Assembly (NCBI GenBank): GCA_900544025.1
Contig: UQTM01000003.1
Location: forward strand, 1 to 64,000
Length of the DNA: 64,000 nucleotides
Direction: 5' to 3'
From: an uncultured Odoribacter sp.
Lineage (GTDB): Bacteria; Bacteroidota; Bacteroidia; Bacteroidales; Marinifilaceae
The notes under the pieces are model-generated. The model was not told the origin of the DNA, ran no database searches, and saw only the letters and a program-made list of their open reading frames with translations. Shown piece by piece: positions 8,325 through 17,737 of the stretch. How positions within the stretch are numbered: position 1 is the stretch's first letter; each line of letters opens with the position of its first letter. Both the position numbers and the translations under genes were made by a program.

Positions 8325-9551
8325 ATGAAAATTTTTTTTTACTCCATATTTTTGTTGGTGTTCATTTGTGCACAGGCGGTGGGGCAGAGCAAGATACGTA
8401 CAGTGCAATGTTATCCTGTGGGAAAGCCTTTTGCTGAACCGATTATCGTTTTAGGAGGCGGACAACAGTTGTATTTCAGTTTCGACGACCTGAGTCCGGA
8501 GGTAAATACCTATACTTACCGGATACAACATTGCGATCCCGATTGGAAAAATTCAAACTTAAGCCCTTTTAATTATTTGACCGGATTTTTCAGTAATCCG
8601 CTGGATAATTATAATTATTCGACCAATAGCGGGACGGTACAATATACCCGTTTTTCTTTATTACTGCCGAACAGTGATGTGAGCATTAAATTGTCGGGTA
8701 ATTATTTATTGCAGGTGTTCAATGATGAAAATCCGGATAGCGCGGTTATCGCTCAACGTTTTTCGGTTCTGGAAAATAAAGTGGGTATCGCTGCCACTTT
8801 ATCCAATAGTTCCGATCCGGCCACTCTTTATACCTCTCAGCAATTAAGTTTTACGGTGAACTACGACAATCTGCCGATTTATAATCCGGTGCGTGATGTA
8901 AGGGCTTATGTAACCCAAAACCAGGATCCTAACACCCGGCGTGATTTTGTGCCTACTTTTATCCGGCAGGGACAATTGGTGTATGGCGACGGAACGAATA
9001 ATATTTTTAACGGCTTATCGCCTTTCCGGAATTTTTCCTGTTCGAGCCTCGTGTATTATACACAGTATGTGAAGGATGTGCTGAAAGGGCCGGACGGTAT
9101 GTATAATTTTATCCTGCAGCCGGGTACCGTTCCTACGGCTTATACTCCTATCGCCAATCAATACGGAAATTTTTATATACAGGCGGAAAACACGCAGGAC
9201 CCGGAATTGGGAGCGGATTATGTTATTGTGCATTTTGCAATCTATACCGATCCTATCCCGGATGCCGATGTTTATGTATATGGAAAATTTTCCCGTTGGC
9301 AGTTATCACCGGAATTGAAAATGGAATACGATTTTAAAAATAAGGCCTATACAGGGCAGGTCGAGCTGAAGCAAGGGCATTACGATTATATGTATGCCGT
9401 GGTTCCCAAGGATACCCGGCGACCTGATTTGGTGACTTTGCAAAATAATTTTTACCAGACTCCGAATGAGTATAATGTTCGTTTTTATTTCTATGACAGT
9501 AATCTCGGATATTTCCGGTTTATAGGTTACCAAACGGTACAAAGAAACTGA
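8325..9551 (+). CDS. Type IX secretion plug-family protein (DUF5103)
   Basis: A 408-aa exported protein with a signal peptide (residues 1-20, ending AQAVGQ). It matches the DUF5103 family: N-terminal beta-sandwich with LGGGQQLYFSFDDLSPE and YRIQHCDPDWKNSNL, central VTQNQDPNTRR stretch, and C-terminal FYQTPNEYNVRFYFYD ending in a YFRFIGYQ strand. A member of this family is the Plug that closes the SprA channel of the type IX secretion system in Flavobacterium; that sprA is encoded at 51,603 in this window supports the link. The ATG at 8325, 3 bases after a possible TTG start, follows an AGGA site. Site of action is the periplasmic side of the outer membrane. Confidence 0.85.
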   Translation: MKIFFYSIFLLVFICAQAVGQSKIRTVQCYPVGKPFAEPIIVLGGGQQLYFSFDDLSPEVNTYTYRIQHCDPDWKNSNLSPFNYLTGFFSNPLDNYNYSTNSGTVQYTRFSLLLPNSDVSIKLSGNYLLQVFNDENPDSAVIAQRFSVLENKVGIAATLSNSSDPATLYTSQQLSFTVNYDNLPIYNPVRDVRAYVTQNQDPNTRRDFVPTFIRQGQLVYGDGTNNIFNGLSPFRNFSCSSLVYYTQYVKDVLKGPDGMYNFILQPGTVPTAYTPIANQYGNFYIQAENTQDPELGADYVIVHFAIYTDPIPDADVYVYGKFSRWQLSPELKMEYDFKNKAYTGQVELKQGHYDYMYAVVPKDTRRPDLVTLQNNFYQTPNEYNVRFYFYDSNLGYFRFIGYQTVQRN

Positions 9552-9680
9552 ATCTAACTTGAATCGGTTGATGGAATAAGTTCTATAGCGGCAAAATGTC
9601 AGTAGCAGATATGACATAATGTAATTCTGGCATACTATTTGATGAAAGAATATGGCAGGAAATTATAAATAAAAAGTATA

Positions 9681-10103
9681 ATGATGAAAAGTTTATTATT
9701 GTTATTGAGTTTGACACTGTTGGGAGTGGGATGTAATTCATCGAAGAACATGGCGAAGTTGGATGGTGTGAAATGGGAATTGAAGGCATTGAACGATAGG
9801 GAGATAAAATTGACTGATAACAATAGTGAAGTATATATCCAATTCAACGAGGCGGAAAAGAAAGTGAATGGAAGAGGGGGATGTAACCGTTTCTTCGGAA
9901 ACTATGAAATGGATGGAGACAAATTGAGATTCTCTCCGCTGGGAGCGACACGTATGGCGTGTCCCGACCTGCAACTGGAAACGGAATTCTTTAAGGTTCT
10001 GGAAACCGTAGATACTTATTCGATCAAAGACGGCGTGCTGTCTCTGAAGTCGAAAGGCAAGGTGGTAGCCGTATTCGACAAAGCTGAAGATCCGAAGAAA
10101 TAA
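9681..10103 (+). CDS. META-domain lipoprotein (HslJ-like)
   Basis: 140-aa lipoprotein: a hydrophobic leader ends in a lipobox LGVGC with Cys18 as lipidation site. The rest is one META domain, shown by WELKALNDREI near the start, GRGGCNRFFGNYE with the conserved Gly-Cys-Asn, and TRMACPDLQLE with a second Cys. META/HslJ proteins are envelope proteins linked in enterobacteria to heat-shock and novobiocin resistance; a function in this organism cannot be read from the sequence. Stands alone, 129 bp after the previous gene. ATG at 9684 is an equal start candidate. Confidence 0.85.
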   Translation: MMKSLLLLLSLTLLGVGCNSSKNMAKLDGVKWELKALNDREIKLTDNNSEVYIQFNEAEKKVNGRGGCNRFFGNYEMDGDKLRFSPLGATRMACPDLQLETEFFKVLETVDTYSIKDGVLSLKSKGKVVAVFDKAEDPKK

Positions 10104-10244
10104 TAATTCATCCTTTTACCGATAAGAGATTTTTTATTTGACTATAAATCAATAATTTGATTGACGGCGAATAGGATAGGTAAATGATTTGGAAGTGTGA
10201 AGGATTCTTTGATTTACTTTATTTTTTCACGGATAATACTAAAA

Positions 10245-11039
10245 TTATTCAGCTCCGTAAAATCTTAGATAATTCTCAATATTTGTCTTTATATATTCTG
10301 TGCTATGATTGCCTGAAAATAAGTGATTATGAACTTCTATTCCCTTTTGTTTCAGTAATCCGTAAAGGATCGAGCATCCCTCAAAAAATCTTCCTTCATC
10401 TTTATCCCCTGCATCGAGATATACTTTAATATCAGAACAAATATCACAATTCTTTGCTATATATAAAGGGTTGTATTCATTCCAATTTTCAGGATTTTTA
10501 TAGAAAGGCTTATCGTCTTCTTGCCATTCGAGTTCTAACGCAGGCATGTGTCCTCCTGCTTTTGAAAACATATTCTGGTGCCTGAATACATGATGAAGGG
10601 CTGTATATCCCCCTGCCGATGCTCCTCCTATATACCGTCCTTTTTTGTCAGGTATCGTTTTGAAAGTCTTGTCTATCAAAGGTATTACCTCTTCGATGAA
10701 ATAATCTTCGTATCTTCCCAGATGGAGGATTCTTCCGTTTGTAACAGGATCGGACATTGTTTTGCTGATTGTGGATGAATTTACTCCCCGGCTGTTTTCC
10801 ATTCTTGGGCATACGATTATCATTGGATGGATTTCTCCTTTTTCAATCAATAGGTCTGCCTTTTCGTTCAAATTGATATCGAACATTATATTTTCGTCAC
10901 CACTTCTTCCATGTAAAAAGTATAATACAGGTAATCGGCTAAACTCGTCGTAGCCTGCCGGGATATAAACCTGCATCGGCATTTCTTTCTTAAGAATGTC
11001 ACTATAATAATCGATTCTTTCTATTCTTGAATTATTCAT
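10245..11039 (-). CDS. Alpha/beta-hydrolase esterase of the esterase-D type
   Basis: 264-aa cytoplasmic serine hydrolase without signal peptide. The oxyanion motif YFLHGRSGDEN is at 40-50, the nucleophile elbow GGASAGG places Ser141, and Asp209 or Asp212 (YLDAGDKDEG) and His245 (FSGNHSTE) complete the likely triad. The family covers S-formylglutathione hydrolase, feruloyl and enterobactin esterases; the missing signal peptide argues against a secreted polysaccharide esterase, and the substrate cannot be told. It is isolated, in opposite orientation to both neighbours. Confidence 0.8.
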   Translation of the reverse strand: MNNSRIERIDYYSDILKKEMPMQVYIPAGYDEFSRLPVLYFLHGRSGDENIMFDINLNEKADLLIEKGEIHPMIIVCPRMENSRGVNSSTISKTMSDPVTNGRILHLGRYEDYFIEEVIPLIDKTFKTIPDKKGRYIGGASAGGYTALHHVFRHQNMFSKAGGHMPALELEWQEDDKPFYKNPENWNEYNPLYIAKNCDICSDIKVYLDAGDKDEGRFFEGCSILYGLLKQKGIEVHNHLFSGNHSTEYIKTNIENYLRFYGAE

Positions 11040-11280
11040 TTTTTCTCTTTTGTGCGTAAAAGTAATATTTCCGTCTGAATCGATTTATAAATGAGCATGA
11101 AAATGTAAATCGTATAAGAAAAGACTTTATCCGCATCGGGAGTAAAGGCTTTTGGGTGTCATATAAATAATTATGATACGATGTTAAGCTTTGCTAATTA
11201 AGAGTTTATTAATAAATGATTGGCAAAGAAATTGTTAAACTTGCGTATATAGAGAATAATAAGAAGTAAGATTTAATTAA

Positions 11281-12756
11281 ATGATGAAGAATATGAAAGC
11301 TATTAAATTTGTAATTCCGTTTATATTGGGTATCGCAGGGGGTGTGCTTGCTTTTCTTATTGTAGATAATATGCAGCCTAAAAATATACAACCTGTGTTA
11401 CAACACGAGATCGTCGGGCCGGGTGCGGTTCGTCCGGTCGTACACAATGTACAGGAATCTGATTTTACCGGTGGAGCGGGAAGCGTGGATTTAAGATTAG
11501 CCGCCAAAAAGACAGTTCCGGCAGTGGTCAATGTAAAAACCCTCGAAATGCAAAAACAGTATGTGGGTGGTAATTCCTTACTCGATTTTTGGTTTGGAGT
11601 TCAACCCCAGACACGTGAAGTTCCCCGGGGATTGGGGATCGGTTCGGGAGTGATTATCTCGGAAGACGGATATATTATCACGAATGCCCATGTATTGGAA
11701 GGCAGCGACCAGGTGATCGTGACTTTGAACGATAAGCGTGAGTTTCAGGCTAAGATCATCGGGCGCGACCGGAATACGGACATTGCTTTGCTGAAAATCG
11801 ATGTCGAAGGTTTGCAACCTATCGAATACGGTAGTTCGGACGATGTCGTATTGGGAGAATGGGTTTTGGCTGTAGGTAGCCCTTATAACCTGAATTCTAC
11901 CGTAACCGCAGGTATTATCAGTGCTAAAGCAAGAGCTTTAGGAGGCCAGATGAATCTGGAATCGTTCCTACAGACAGATGCCGCCGTCAATCCCGGAAAC
12001 AGCGGGGGAGCTCTTGTCAATGCAAGAGGAGAGCTGATAGGGATCAATACGATGATTTATTCGCCTACGGGAAGTTATTCCGGTTATTCCTTTGCCGTGC
12101 CGGTGAGTATTGTTCGTAAAGTGGTCAGCGACCTGAAAGAATACGGTAAGGTGCAACGGGCTGTTTTCGGTATTTCCATGCACGAAGTGACCCCTGCCGT
12201 AGCTAAAGAGTTGAAGTTGAAACAGCAATCCGGAATTTACGTTGCCGAAGTGATGGAAGGCGGCGCAGCCCGTAAAGCAGGGATAAAATCGGGAGATGTC
12301 ATTGTTAAGATGAATGGTTTCGAGGTAACCACTCCTGCCGAATTCCAGGAACAGTTAGTGAAATATAATCCGGGAACCGTCGTACAGGTAGAATTGAACC
12401 GGGACGGACAGACGAAAATGCTGGATGTGACTTTGCAAAACTCTTACGGTGATCCCGTCATTGCCGGAAAAGAAGATTTCGGGGTACTCGGGGCGAAAGT
12501 CGCTCCTTTGAGTAAAGACGACCGTTACCGCTATCGTCTGAATAAAGGAGTGAAAATACAAGAACTTAAAAACGGTAAATTCAAATCCGCCGGTTTGTCG
12601 GAAGGATATATCATTCTTAAAATAAACAACACGGTCGTTTACGATGGGGAGGATTTGGAAAGAGCTTTGAGAGCTGCTGGTAATGAGGGGGTTTTTGTCA
12701 CAGCTGTGAGCCCGAGAGGAAGGGTGGAATATTTCGCCTTCTCTCTTCAAAATTAA
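11281..12756 (+). CDS. degP: HtrA/Do-family periplasmic serine protease
   Basis: 491-aa trypsin-like protease-chaperone of the envelope stress response. An N-terminal hydrophobic segment (residues 8-28) acts as signal anchor. The catalytic triad is His137 (TNAHVLE), Asp167 (NTDIALLK) and Ser241 (NPGNSGGALV). Two PDZ domains follow, about 280-380 (with SGIYVAEVMEGGAARKAG) and 395-490 (NKGVKIQELKNGKFKSAG). The gene ends 98 bp before rpoD, in the same direction. DegP or DegQ cannot be told apart from the sequence; the symbol names the family. Confidence 0.93.
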   Translation: MMKNMKAIKFVIPFILGIAGGVLAFLIVDNMQPKNIQPVLQHEIVGPGAVRPVVHNVQESDFTGGAGSVDLRLAAKKTVPAVVNVKTLEMQKQYVGGNSLLDFWFGVQPQTREVPRGLGIGSGVIISEDGYIITNAHVLEGSDQVIVTLNDKREFQAKIIGRDRNTDIALLKIDVEGLQPIEYGSSDDVVLGEWVLAVGSPYNLNSTVTAGIISAKARALGGQMNLESFLQTDAAVNPGNSGGALVNARGELIGINTMIYSPTGSYSGYSFAVPVSIVRKVVSDLKEYGKVQRAVFGISMHEVTPAVAKELKLKQQSGIYVAEVMEGGAARKAGIKSGDVIVKMNGFEVTTPAEFQEQLVKYNPGTVVQVELNRDGQTKMLDVTLQNSYGDPVIAGKEDFGVLGAKVAPLSKDDRYRYRLNKGVKIQELKNGKFKSAGLSEGYIILKINNTVVYDGEDLERALRAAGNEGVFVTAVSPRGRVEYFAFSLQN

Positions 12757-12793
12757 AAAATGTTAATAAACATAGATTGGCCTAATTTACAAA

Positions 12794-12823
12794 TTGCTTA
12801 ATGGATTAAAAACACTACCTTTG
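12794..12823 (+). promoter_or_regulatory. Bacteroidetes-type promoter of rpoD
   Basis: The -7 box TACCTTTG at 12816-12823 matches TAnnTTTG exactly; a TTG at 12794-12796 lies 19 bases upstream as -33 box. The rpoD start is 31 bp after the -7 box. Confidence 0.6.
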
Positions 12824-12854
12824 CAAAACGTTTGCAGTGGTATAAAAAGATAGT

Positions 12855-13715
12855 ATGAGACAACTAAAAATCACAAAATCAATTACAAATAGGGAAAGCG
12901 CATCCCTGGACAAATACTTGCAGGAAATTGGAAAAGAAGATTTGATTACTGTGGAGGAGGAAGTCGAACTGGCTCAGCGTATCAGAAAGGGTGATCAGAG
13001 GGCGTTGGAAAAGCTGACAAGGGCGAATTTACGTTTCGTGGTTTCCGTTGCAAAACAGTACCAGAATCAGGGCTTAAGTCTTCCTGACCTTATCAACGAA
13101 GGTAATCTGGGATTGATTAAAGCTGCTGAGAAATTCGACGAAACAAGAGGATTCAAATTTATTTCTTATGCAGTATGGTGGATTCGTCAGTCTATCCTTC
13201 AGGCTTTGGCAGAACAATCGCGTATCGTGCGTTTGCCATTGAATCAGGTAGGCTCTCTGAACAAAATCAACAAGGCTTTTTCCCGTTTCGAGCAGGAAAA
13301 CGAACGCCGTCCTTCTCCGGAAGAATTGGCCGATAGTCTCGACCTGCCCGCAGAGAAAGTAGCCGATACGTTAAGAGTTTCCGGACGTCATATTTCTGTG
13401 GACGCTCCGTTTGTCGAGGGAGAAGACAACAGTTTGCTGGATGTGCTGGTGAACGACGATTCTCCTATTGCCGACCGTACTCTGATCAACGAGTCGCTCT
13501 CTACGGAAGTGGAAAGAGCATTATCGACTCTGACCGAACGGGAACGCGATATTATCAAATTGTTTTTTGGGATCAACACTCAGGAAATGACTTTGGAAGA
13601 AATCGGAGAAAAATTCGGATTGACACGTGAGCGGGTACGTCAGATTAAAGAGAAAGCAATCCGCAGATTGCGTCACTCTTCGAGAAGTAAATTATTAAAA
13701 ACATATTTAGGATAA
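12855..13715 (+). CDS. rpoD: Primary sigma factor RpoD (Bacteroidetes short form)
   Basis: Housekeeping sigma factor of 286 aa. Region 1.2 (SLDKYLQEIGKEDLIT), region 2 with NLRFVVSVAKQYQNQGL and FISYAVWWIRQSILQALA, region 3 and region 4 (TLEEIGEKFGLTRERVRQIK, helix-turn-helix) are all present. It lacks region 1.1, as usual in Bacteroidetes, where this short protein recognises the TTTG / TAnnTTTG promoters seen many times in this window. A bidirectional terminator follows. Confidence 0.96.
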   Translation: MRQLKITKSITNRESASLDKYLQEIGKEDLITVEEEVELAQRIRKGDQRALEKLTRANLRFVVSVAKQYQNQGLSLPDLINEGNLGLIKAAEKFDETRGFKFISYAVWWIRQSILQALAEQSRIVRLPLNQVGSLNKINKAFSRFEQENERRPSPEELADSLDLPAEKVADTLRVSGRHISVDAPFVEGEDNSLLDVLVNDDSPIADRTLINESLSTEVERALSTLTERERDIIKLFFGINTQEMTLEEIGEKFGLTRERVRQIKEKAIRRLRHSSRSKLLKTYLG

Positions 13716-13736
13716 ATTTTTTCTAAATTCTATTTT

Positions 13737-13766
13737 AAAAGCACCTGTAACGCAGGTGCTTTTTTA
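13737..13766. terminator. Bidirectional terminator between rpoD and the helicase gene
   Basis: AGCACCTG and CAGGTGCT pair around TAACG, with A4 before and T6 after the stem. It can serve rpoD on the plus strand and the convergent helicase gene on the minus strand. Confidence 0.85.
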
Positions 13767-13795
13767 TTTTAACTCGCATGGGGGAAATCGAATCC

Positions 13796-16786
13796 TTAAT
13801 TTTCGGAGTCCGTTTTCCGATACACCAAATGCCGGGCTAAAATACCCGACGGGGTGTGAGCTTTGGGGTTTAGAATACCGGGATTGGCAAAAACGATGAA
13901 ACTGTCTTTGGCACGCGATACCGCAACATTCAGCATGTTGGGCTTATTGTCCCGGTCGAAAAACATCGTTCCGCAGTCTCCTGCCCCATAGACCATTGAG
14001 AACAGAACGATAGGGCGTTCCGCTCCCTGCAAGGCATGCACGGTTCCCAATTTCATCCGTGAAACATCGAATCCGCATTTTCGTAAGGCTTTTTGCAGGT
14101 GGTTTTTCTGGCCTACGAATGGAGTGATAATCCCTACAAAATCTTCTATACTGTCGTTTTCATGCCTGGCGTAGTGCTGAGTGATGAGTTCCCGGTTACT
14201 CGTCAGCCAACTGCAAATAGCCTCGATTTCCATGGTATTCCAGCGCATAGTGTTGCGGACTTCCGATTTTCCTTCCACCGGGATACAAAACATCGGGGGA
14301 AATAAGTTATCGCTTTTGGCTTTACCGCGCAGGGGGCATAAGATCCCCTGGTAGGCTAATTCGTTACAATACCGGATGATTTCGTCATAACACCTGCGGT
14401 GCTCTACTAAAGTTACTCCTTTTTCCCGGCAATGGCTTTCTTTCCGGCGGCAGGCGTTTTGTGCCATTTGCATCAGGCTGCCGGAAGAAGAGAGGAACCC
14501 CTTAGGCAGGTATTCTTTTTCGCAAATGGGATCGGAGTAATCTTTAATCAGGTTCGCTTCCTTTAAGTTGCCTAAGTCGATCTTGGTGGAAATGCTCCAG
14601 ACAGGCTCGATTTGCTTTACATCTCCTACGATAATCGTGCGTTTAGCCAGGGCCAGGTTCGCCACACCTATCTCCGGCGGCACTTGTCCCGCTTCATCGA
14701 CGATAAGGGTATCGATAAAATCCAGCAAGGGTTCATAACTGAACAGGGGATTGGCCTGTTCGTCTTTTCCGAGATATTTGGAATAAGTGAAGAATTTCGG
14801 AACCATGTAAAATGTGCTGACAAAACAGGGGGTCAGCATGGCGCGTCTGTACCAACGCTCTTTAGAAGCCTCTTGTCCGCGCTTGTTCTGTTCGGACGGA
14901 GGTGTTTGAAGAAATTGTCCCATTGCTTCCAGCCAACGGGCTTCCCAATAGTGCAAGGCACAGACGAAAGCCGGGTAGCGCACCTGTATATCCAGTTCGT
15001 CGAAAAAGGAAGTAGTGCATTTTTCTTTCGGAGTGGAGGCGGGGGGATTGGATTTGATTCCTGTGTCCGATTTCCAGTTGCACCAGCTACCGATGGCTTT
15101 TAGCATTTTTTGTCCCGCTTCTATCAGGTGGGCGATTTGTTCCAATAGCTCGCTCGGGTTGTGTACCGAAGGAGGTAAAATATCTGCGTTGAGCGAAGCA
15201 TCGCGGTATAAGATACGGAGTTCTGCTTTCCGGTTGTTCAGCGAACGTTTTAGTTTTAGCCAGCATCCCAAACGGCGGAAAAACGATTCTTGCCTGAAAT
15301 TCCCGATAATCTTTTCCTCCAGCGCTTTCAGCCGGGAAATGCAATTCTCTATATATACAGTGTTTAATGTTCCGTCTTCGTTTATCGCTGCGGTCAGATC
15401 GGAAAAACTGTTCCGGTATTCTCCGTCGAAAACGGAAGCGGCTTTTTCGTATTCAACCCATAGTTTTGTCGCTGCTCCTAAGGATGCGTGGCTTTCCTTC
15501 AATTGCTTTTGTAAAACCTCCGCTACTTCTTCCGGATTTTGAAATGCAGTTCCCAAATACTTGTTTGCCTGTTCCAGATAAACGGTAGTGGCCGACTCAA
15601 TGTATTCCGGGGTTTCAAGGCGTGAGAAAATACCTTCGCCATCCGTTTTCAGGTAATTGATCTCCTTTAATTCCCCTGTCGGTTTGGTGGTGGCCGGTAA
15701 ATAAGTCGCATATCCTTTGAAGTCCGGCAGCCATCTGATGTTTTTATGGTCTCCTCCCTGAGTGAAACTGTCGATAATATTTGTGACGGCCTGATTGTTG
15801 GCAGAACAGGCCACGATGACATGCGGGCAACTCTTGTTTTGCAATGCGCTATTCACCATTTCGTTGGCCACGATACTTTGTAAGAATGTGGTTTTTCCCG
15901 TACCGGGAGGGCCGTTTACGGCAAATATCCGGTCGTGGCCGTCCAATAATGTGTAAAGCCCTTTGCGCTGTGAAAAAGAGAGCGGGAAATGGGGGTGCAT
16001 TTGTCCCAGATGTTTCGCATTCACAGACAGCCACTTGTGTGTGAGCAAGGGATGTTGTGCGTTGGGATTTTCCAGACGGATAAACTCGGAAAGCAAGGGA
16101 GGCAGTTCCGGAGCATTCAATAATTGGTCGTAAAGATGGATAATGTTTATAGCTGCACCGATTTCTTCTTCGGGCACAGTGATATGGGCAATGTGCAGGG
16201 TTTTAAAAAAATCGGTCTGATACCTGTATAAGTCTTGATCTGCTACCGTTTTAAAAAAATCGAGAATATAATTGATGTAATCCGCATAGTTTTCGAATTG
16301 TTCCCTCTCGACCGGGCTCGCTTTATCTACGGCTTCGACACTACTGAGCGTATATTCCACCTGTTCGCTTGCGATAGGGGTGAGGTATTTGCGCGCTATG
16401 ATCGGAGTGGTGTTTTCCGGAACTTTCAGTTCTCCGTTCCGGGTAAGTGTAGCATAGTACCAGAATGGGAAAAAAGGTTTTTTATCCCGGGTAAACACTC
16501 CGTGTTCGGGTAAGGCCGATAATTGGAAAGGGGAGATCAGCACCTGTACCGAATCGAGGGAGAGCCAATTTTTGTTTTCCCGGTTTTTTATATTTCTTTT
16601 GGCATTTATTCGTTTTTCTTCCTTGTCGATCAATTCGCTGACCTGATCGATAAACCTGACTTGCGGAGATTTGATATTGAAATCTTCGATTTCGATCACA
16701 TAGGCCGATTTTGATAAATCTACCTCTGTCTTCATTGAATCCAGAAGGCTTTTCTTCCAATATTGCAGCCATTGTTGAGGTTTCAT
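13796..16786 (-). CDS. Superfamily I DNA/RNA helicase (UPF1/DNA2-like)
   Basis: 996-aa ATPase. Walker A GPPGTGKT is at 292-299, Walker B appears as LIVDEAGQVPPE, helicase motif III as IIVGDVKQIEPV, and the C-terminal motifs as GTVHALQGAERPIVLFS and NVAVSRAKDSFIVF; this set defines the UPF1-like branch of SF1. A roughly 290-residue N-terminal part and a long insert (about 400-650) between the Walker motifs are specific to this subgroup. No nuclease motif is seen. It stands alone between convergent rpoD and a 235-bp gap, so context gives no role; such stand-alone proteins occur both as nucleic-acid maintenance enzymes and in accessory loci. Confidence 0.85.
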   Translation of the reverse strand: MKPQQWLQYWKKSLLDSMKTEVDLSKSAYVIEIEDFNIKSPQVRFIDQVSELIDKEEKRINAKRNIKNRENKNWLSLDSVQVLISPFQLSALPEHGVFTRDKKPFFPFWYYATLTRNGELKVPENTTPIIARKYLTPIASEQVEYTLSSVEAVDKASPVEREQFENYADYINYILDFFKTVADQDLYRYQTDFFKTLHIAHITVPEEEIGAAINIIHLYDQLLNAPELPPLLSEFIRLENPNAQHPLLTHKWLSVNAKHLGQMHPHFPLSFSQRKGLYTLLDGHDRIFAVNGPPGTGKTTFLQSIVANEMVNSALQNKSCPHVIVACSANNQAVTNIIDSFTQGGDHKNIRWLPDFKGYATYLPATTKPTGELKEINYLKTDGEGIFSRLETPEYIESATTVYLEQANKYLGTAFQNPEEVAEVLQKQLKESHASLGAATKLWVEYEKAASVFDGEYRNSFSDLTAAINEDGTLNTVYIENCISRLKALEEKIIGNFRQESFFRRLGCWLKLKRSLNNRKAELRILYRDASLNADILPPSVHNPSELLEQIAHLIEAGQKMLKAIGSWCNWKSDTGIKSNPPASTPKEKCTTSFFDELDIQVRYPAFVCALHYWEARWLEAMGQFLQTPPSEQNKRGQEASKERWYRRAMLTPCFVSTFYMVPKFFTYSKYLGKDEQANPLFSYEPLLDFIDTLIVDEAGQVPPEIGVANLALAKRTIIVGDVKQIEPVWSISTKIDLGNLKEANLIKDYSDPICEKEYLPKGFLSSSGSLMQMAQNACRRKESHCREKGVTLVEHRRCYDEIIRYCNELAYQGILCPLRGKAKSDNLFPPMFCIPVEGKSEVRNTMRWNTMEIEAICSWLTSNRELITQHYARHENDSIEDFVGIITPFVGQKNHLQKALRKCGFDVSRMKLGTVHALQGAERPIVLFSMVYGAGDCGTMFFDRDNKPNMLNVAVSRAKDSFIVFANPGILNPKAHTPSGILARHLVYRKTDSEN

Positions 16787-16972
16787 GAATAGAAATATTT
16801 AATTATAAATAAGTTAATGAATGACTTCACGGTCTGTTTGTATTTACACACACTTATAAAACGAATCGTATGATGCCGTTAAAATGGCAGGATATTCATT
16901 ATTTTGTATTCGGTGTGTAAATATAATATAAATTGTAAAAAATGGGAATTTATTTTTCTGAATGCCCCTTTT

Positions 16973-17737
16973 CTATTGCTTTTCAGGTAGATATTTCCAA
17001 AACCTTACGGGTAAATTCTGGCGATGGAGTTTAGGATTGATCCGTTCCTTGATTGTAATGGATTTAAAATACTCTTTCCAAAGTTTTTGGAACATCTTTT
17101 CATCTTCTGCCAACAGGTCTTCGTCGAGTTTACCGGAGGGGGATGAGGTGGGTTTATTTTCAAAATGTATTTCCGTTACCGTAGAAAGGTCGTAAAAATA
17201 TCCGTAATCCCGTTTCATATCGTAGATGATCCATTTTTGGCAGGCAAAACGATCCTGAAAGTGCTTTGTGACCAGCGATAACACATTATGTACAGGCTCT
17301 ACCGGAGCAAAGAAAATATTATCGGACGTTTTCTGAAAGCGGGTGAATTGAATAATTCTCTCTTTTTCATTACTTACTTTTTTCCAGATTTTCGAAACTT
17401 CGAGTATATCGGGATCACCGAAATTCAATTCGATAGATTGTGGTGAATCGAGTGTTTTGCAGATATACCGGAACAATAGCATATCGACCTCCGGAAGTTC
17501 CGACAGCCAGGTCATTGTGACGAAAGAAATTCCGCCCGGTGTCATTTTTTTTTCTAAACCTTTCCATACCCGGTTTGCTTTGGCTTTATCCGATGAAACT
17601 GTGATAACAGGATCGGCGAACAAGGGAGGAGGCTCGTTTTCCGCAATTAATTTTTCCGGGAAAAGTTTCAGGGTATAGGCTTCGAATACGACACATAAAA
17701 GCCCTTCGAAACTTTTATCGTACCTAAATAGGATCAT
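16973..17737 (-). CDS. DUF4130-type putative DNA repair protein
   Basis: 254-aa protein of the TIGR03915/DUF4130 family, the standing partner of the radical-SAM protein encoded just upstream. Family features are the N-terminal FRYDKSFEGLLCVVFEAY, the central IIQFTRFQKTSDNIFFAPVE, and RFACQKWIIYDMKRDYG. The start codon overlaps the radical-SAM stop as ATGA (17737-17734), so the two are translationally coupled. Family members are annotated as putative DNA repair/uracil-DNA-glycosylase-like on comparative grounds; the reaction is not established. Confidence 0.88.
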   Translation of the reverse strand: MILFRYDKSFEGLLCVVFEAYTLKLFPEKLIAENEPPPLFADPVITVSSDKAKANRVWKGLEKKMTPGGISFVTMTWLSELPEVDMLLFRYICKTLDSPQSIELNFGDPDILEVSKIWKKVSNEKERIIQFTRFQKTSDNIFFAPVEPVHNVLSLVTKHFQDRFACQKWIIYDMKRDYGYFYDLSTVTEIHFENKPTSSPSGKLDEDLLAEDEKMFQKLWKEYFKSITIKERINPKLHRQNLPVRFWKYLPEKQ

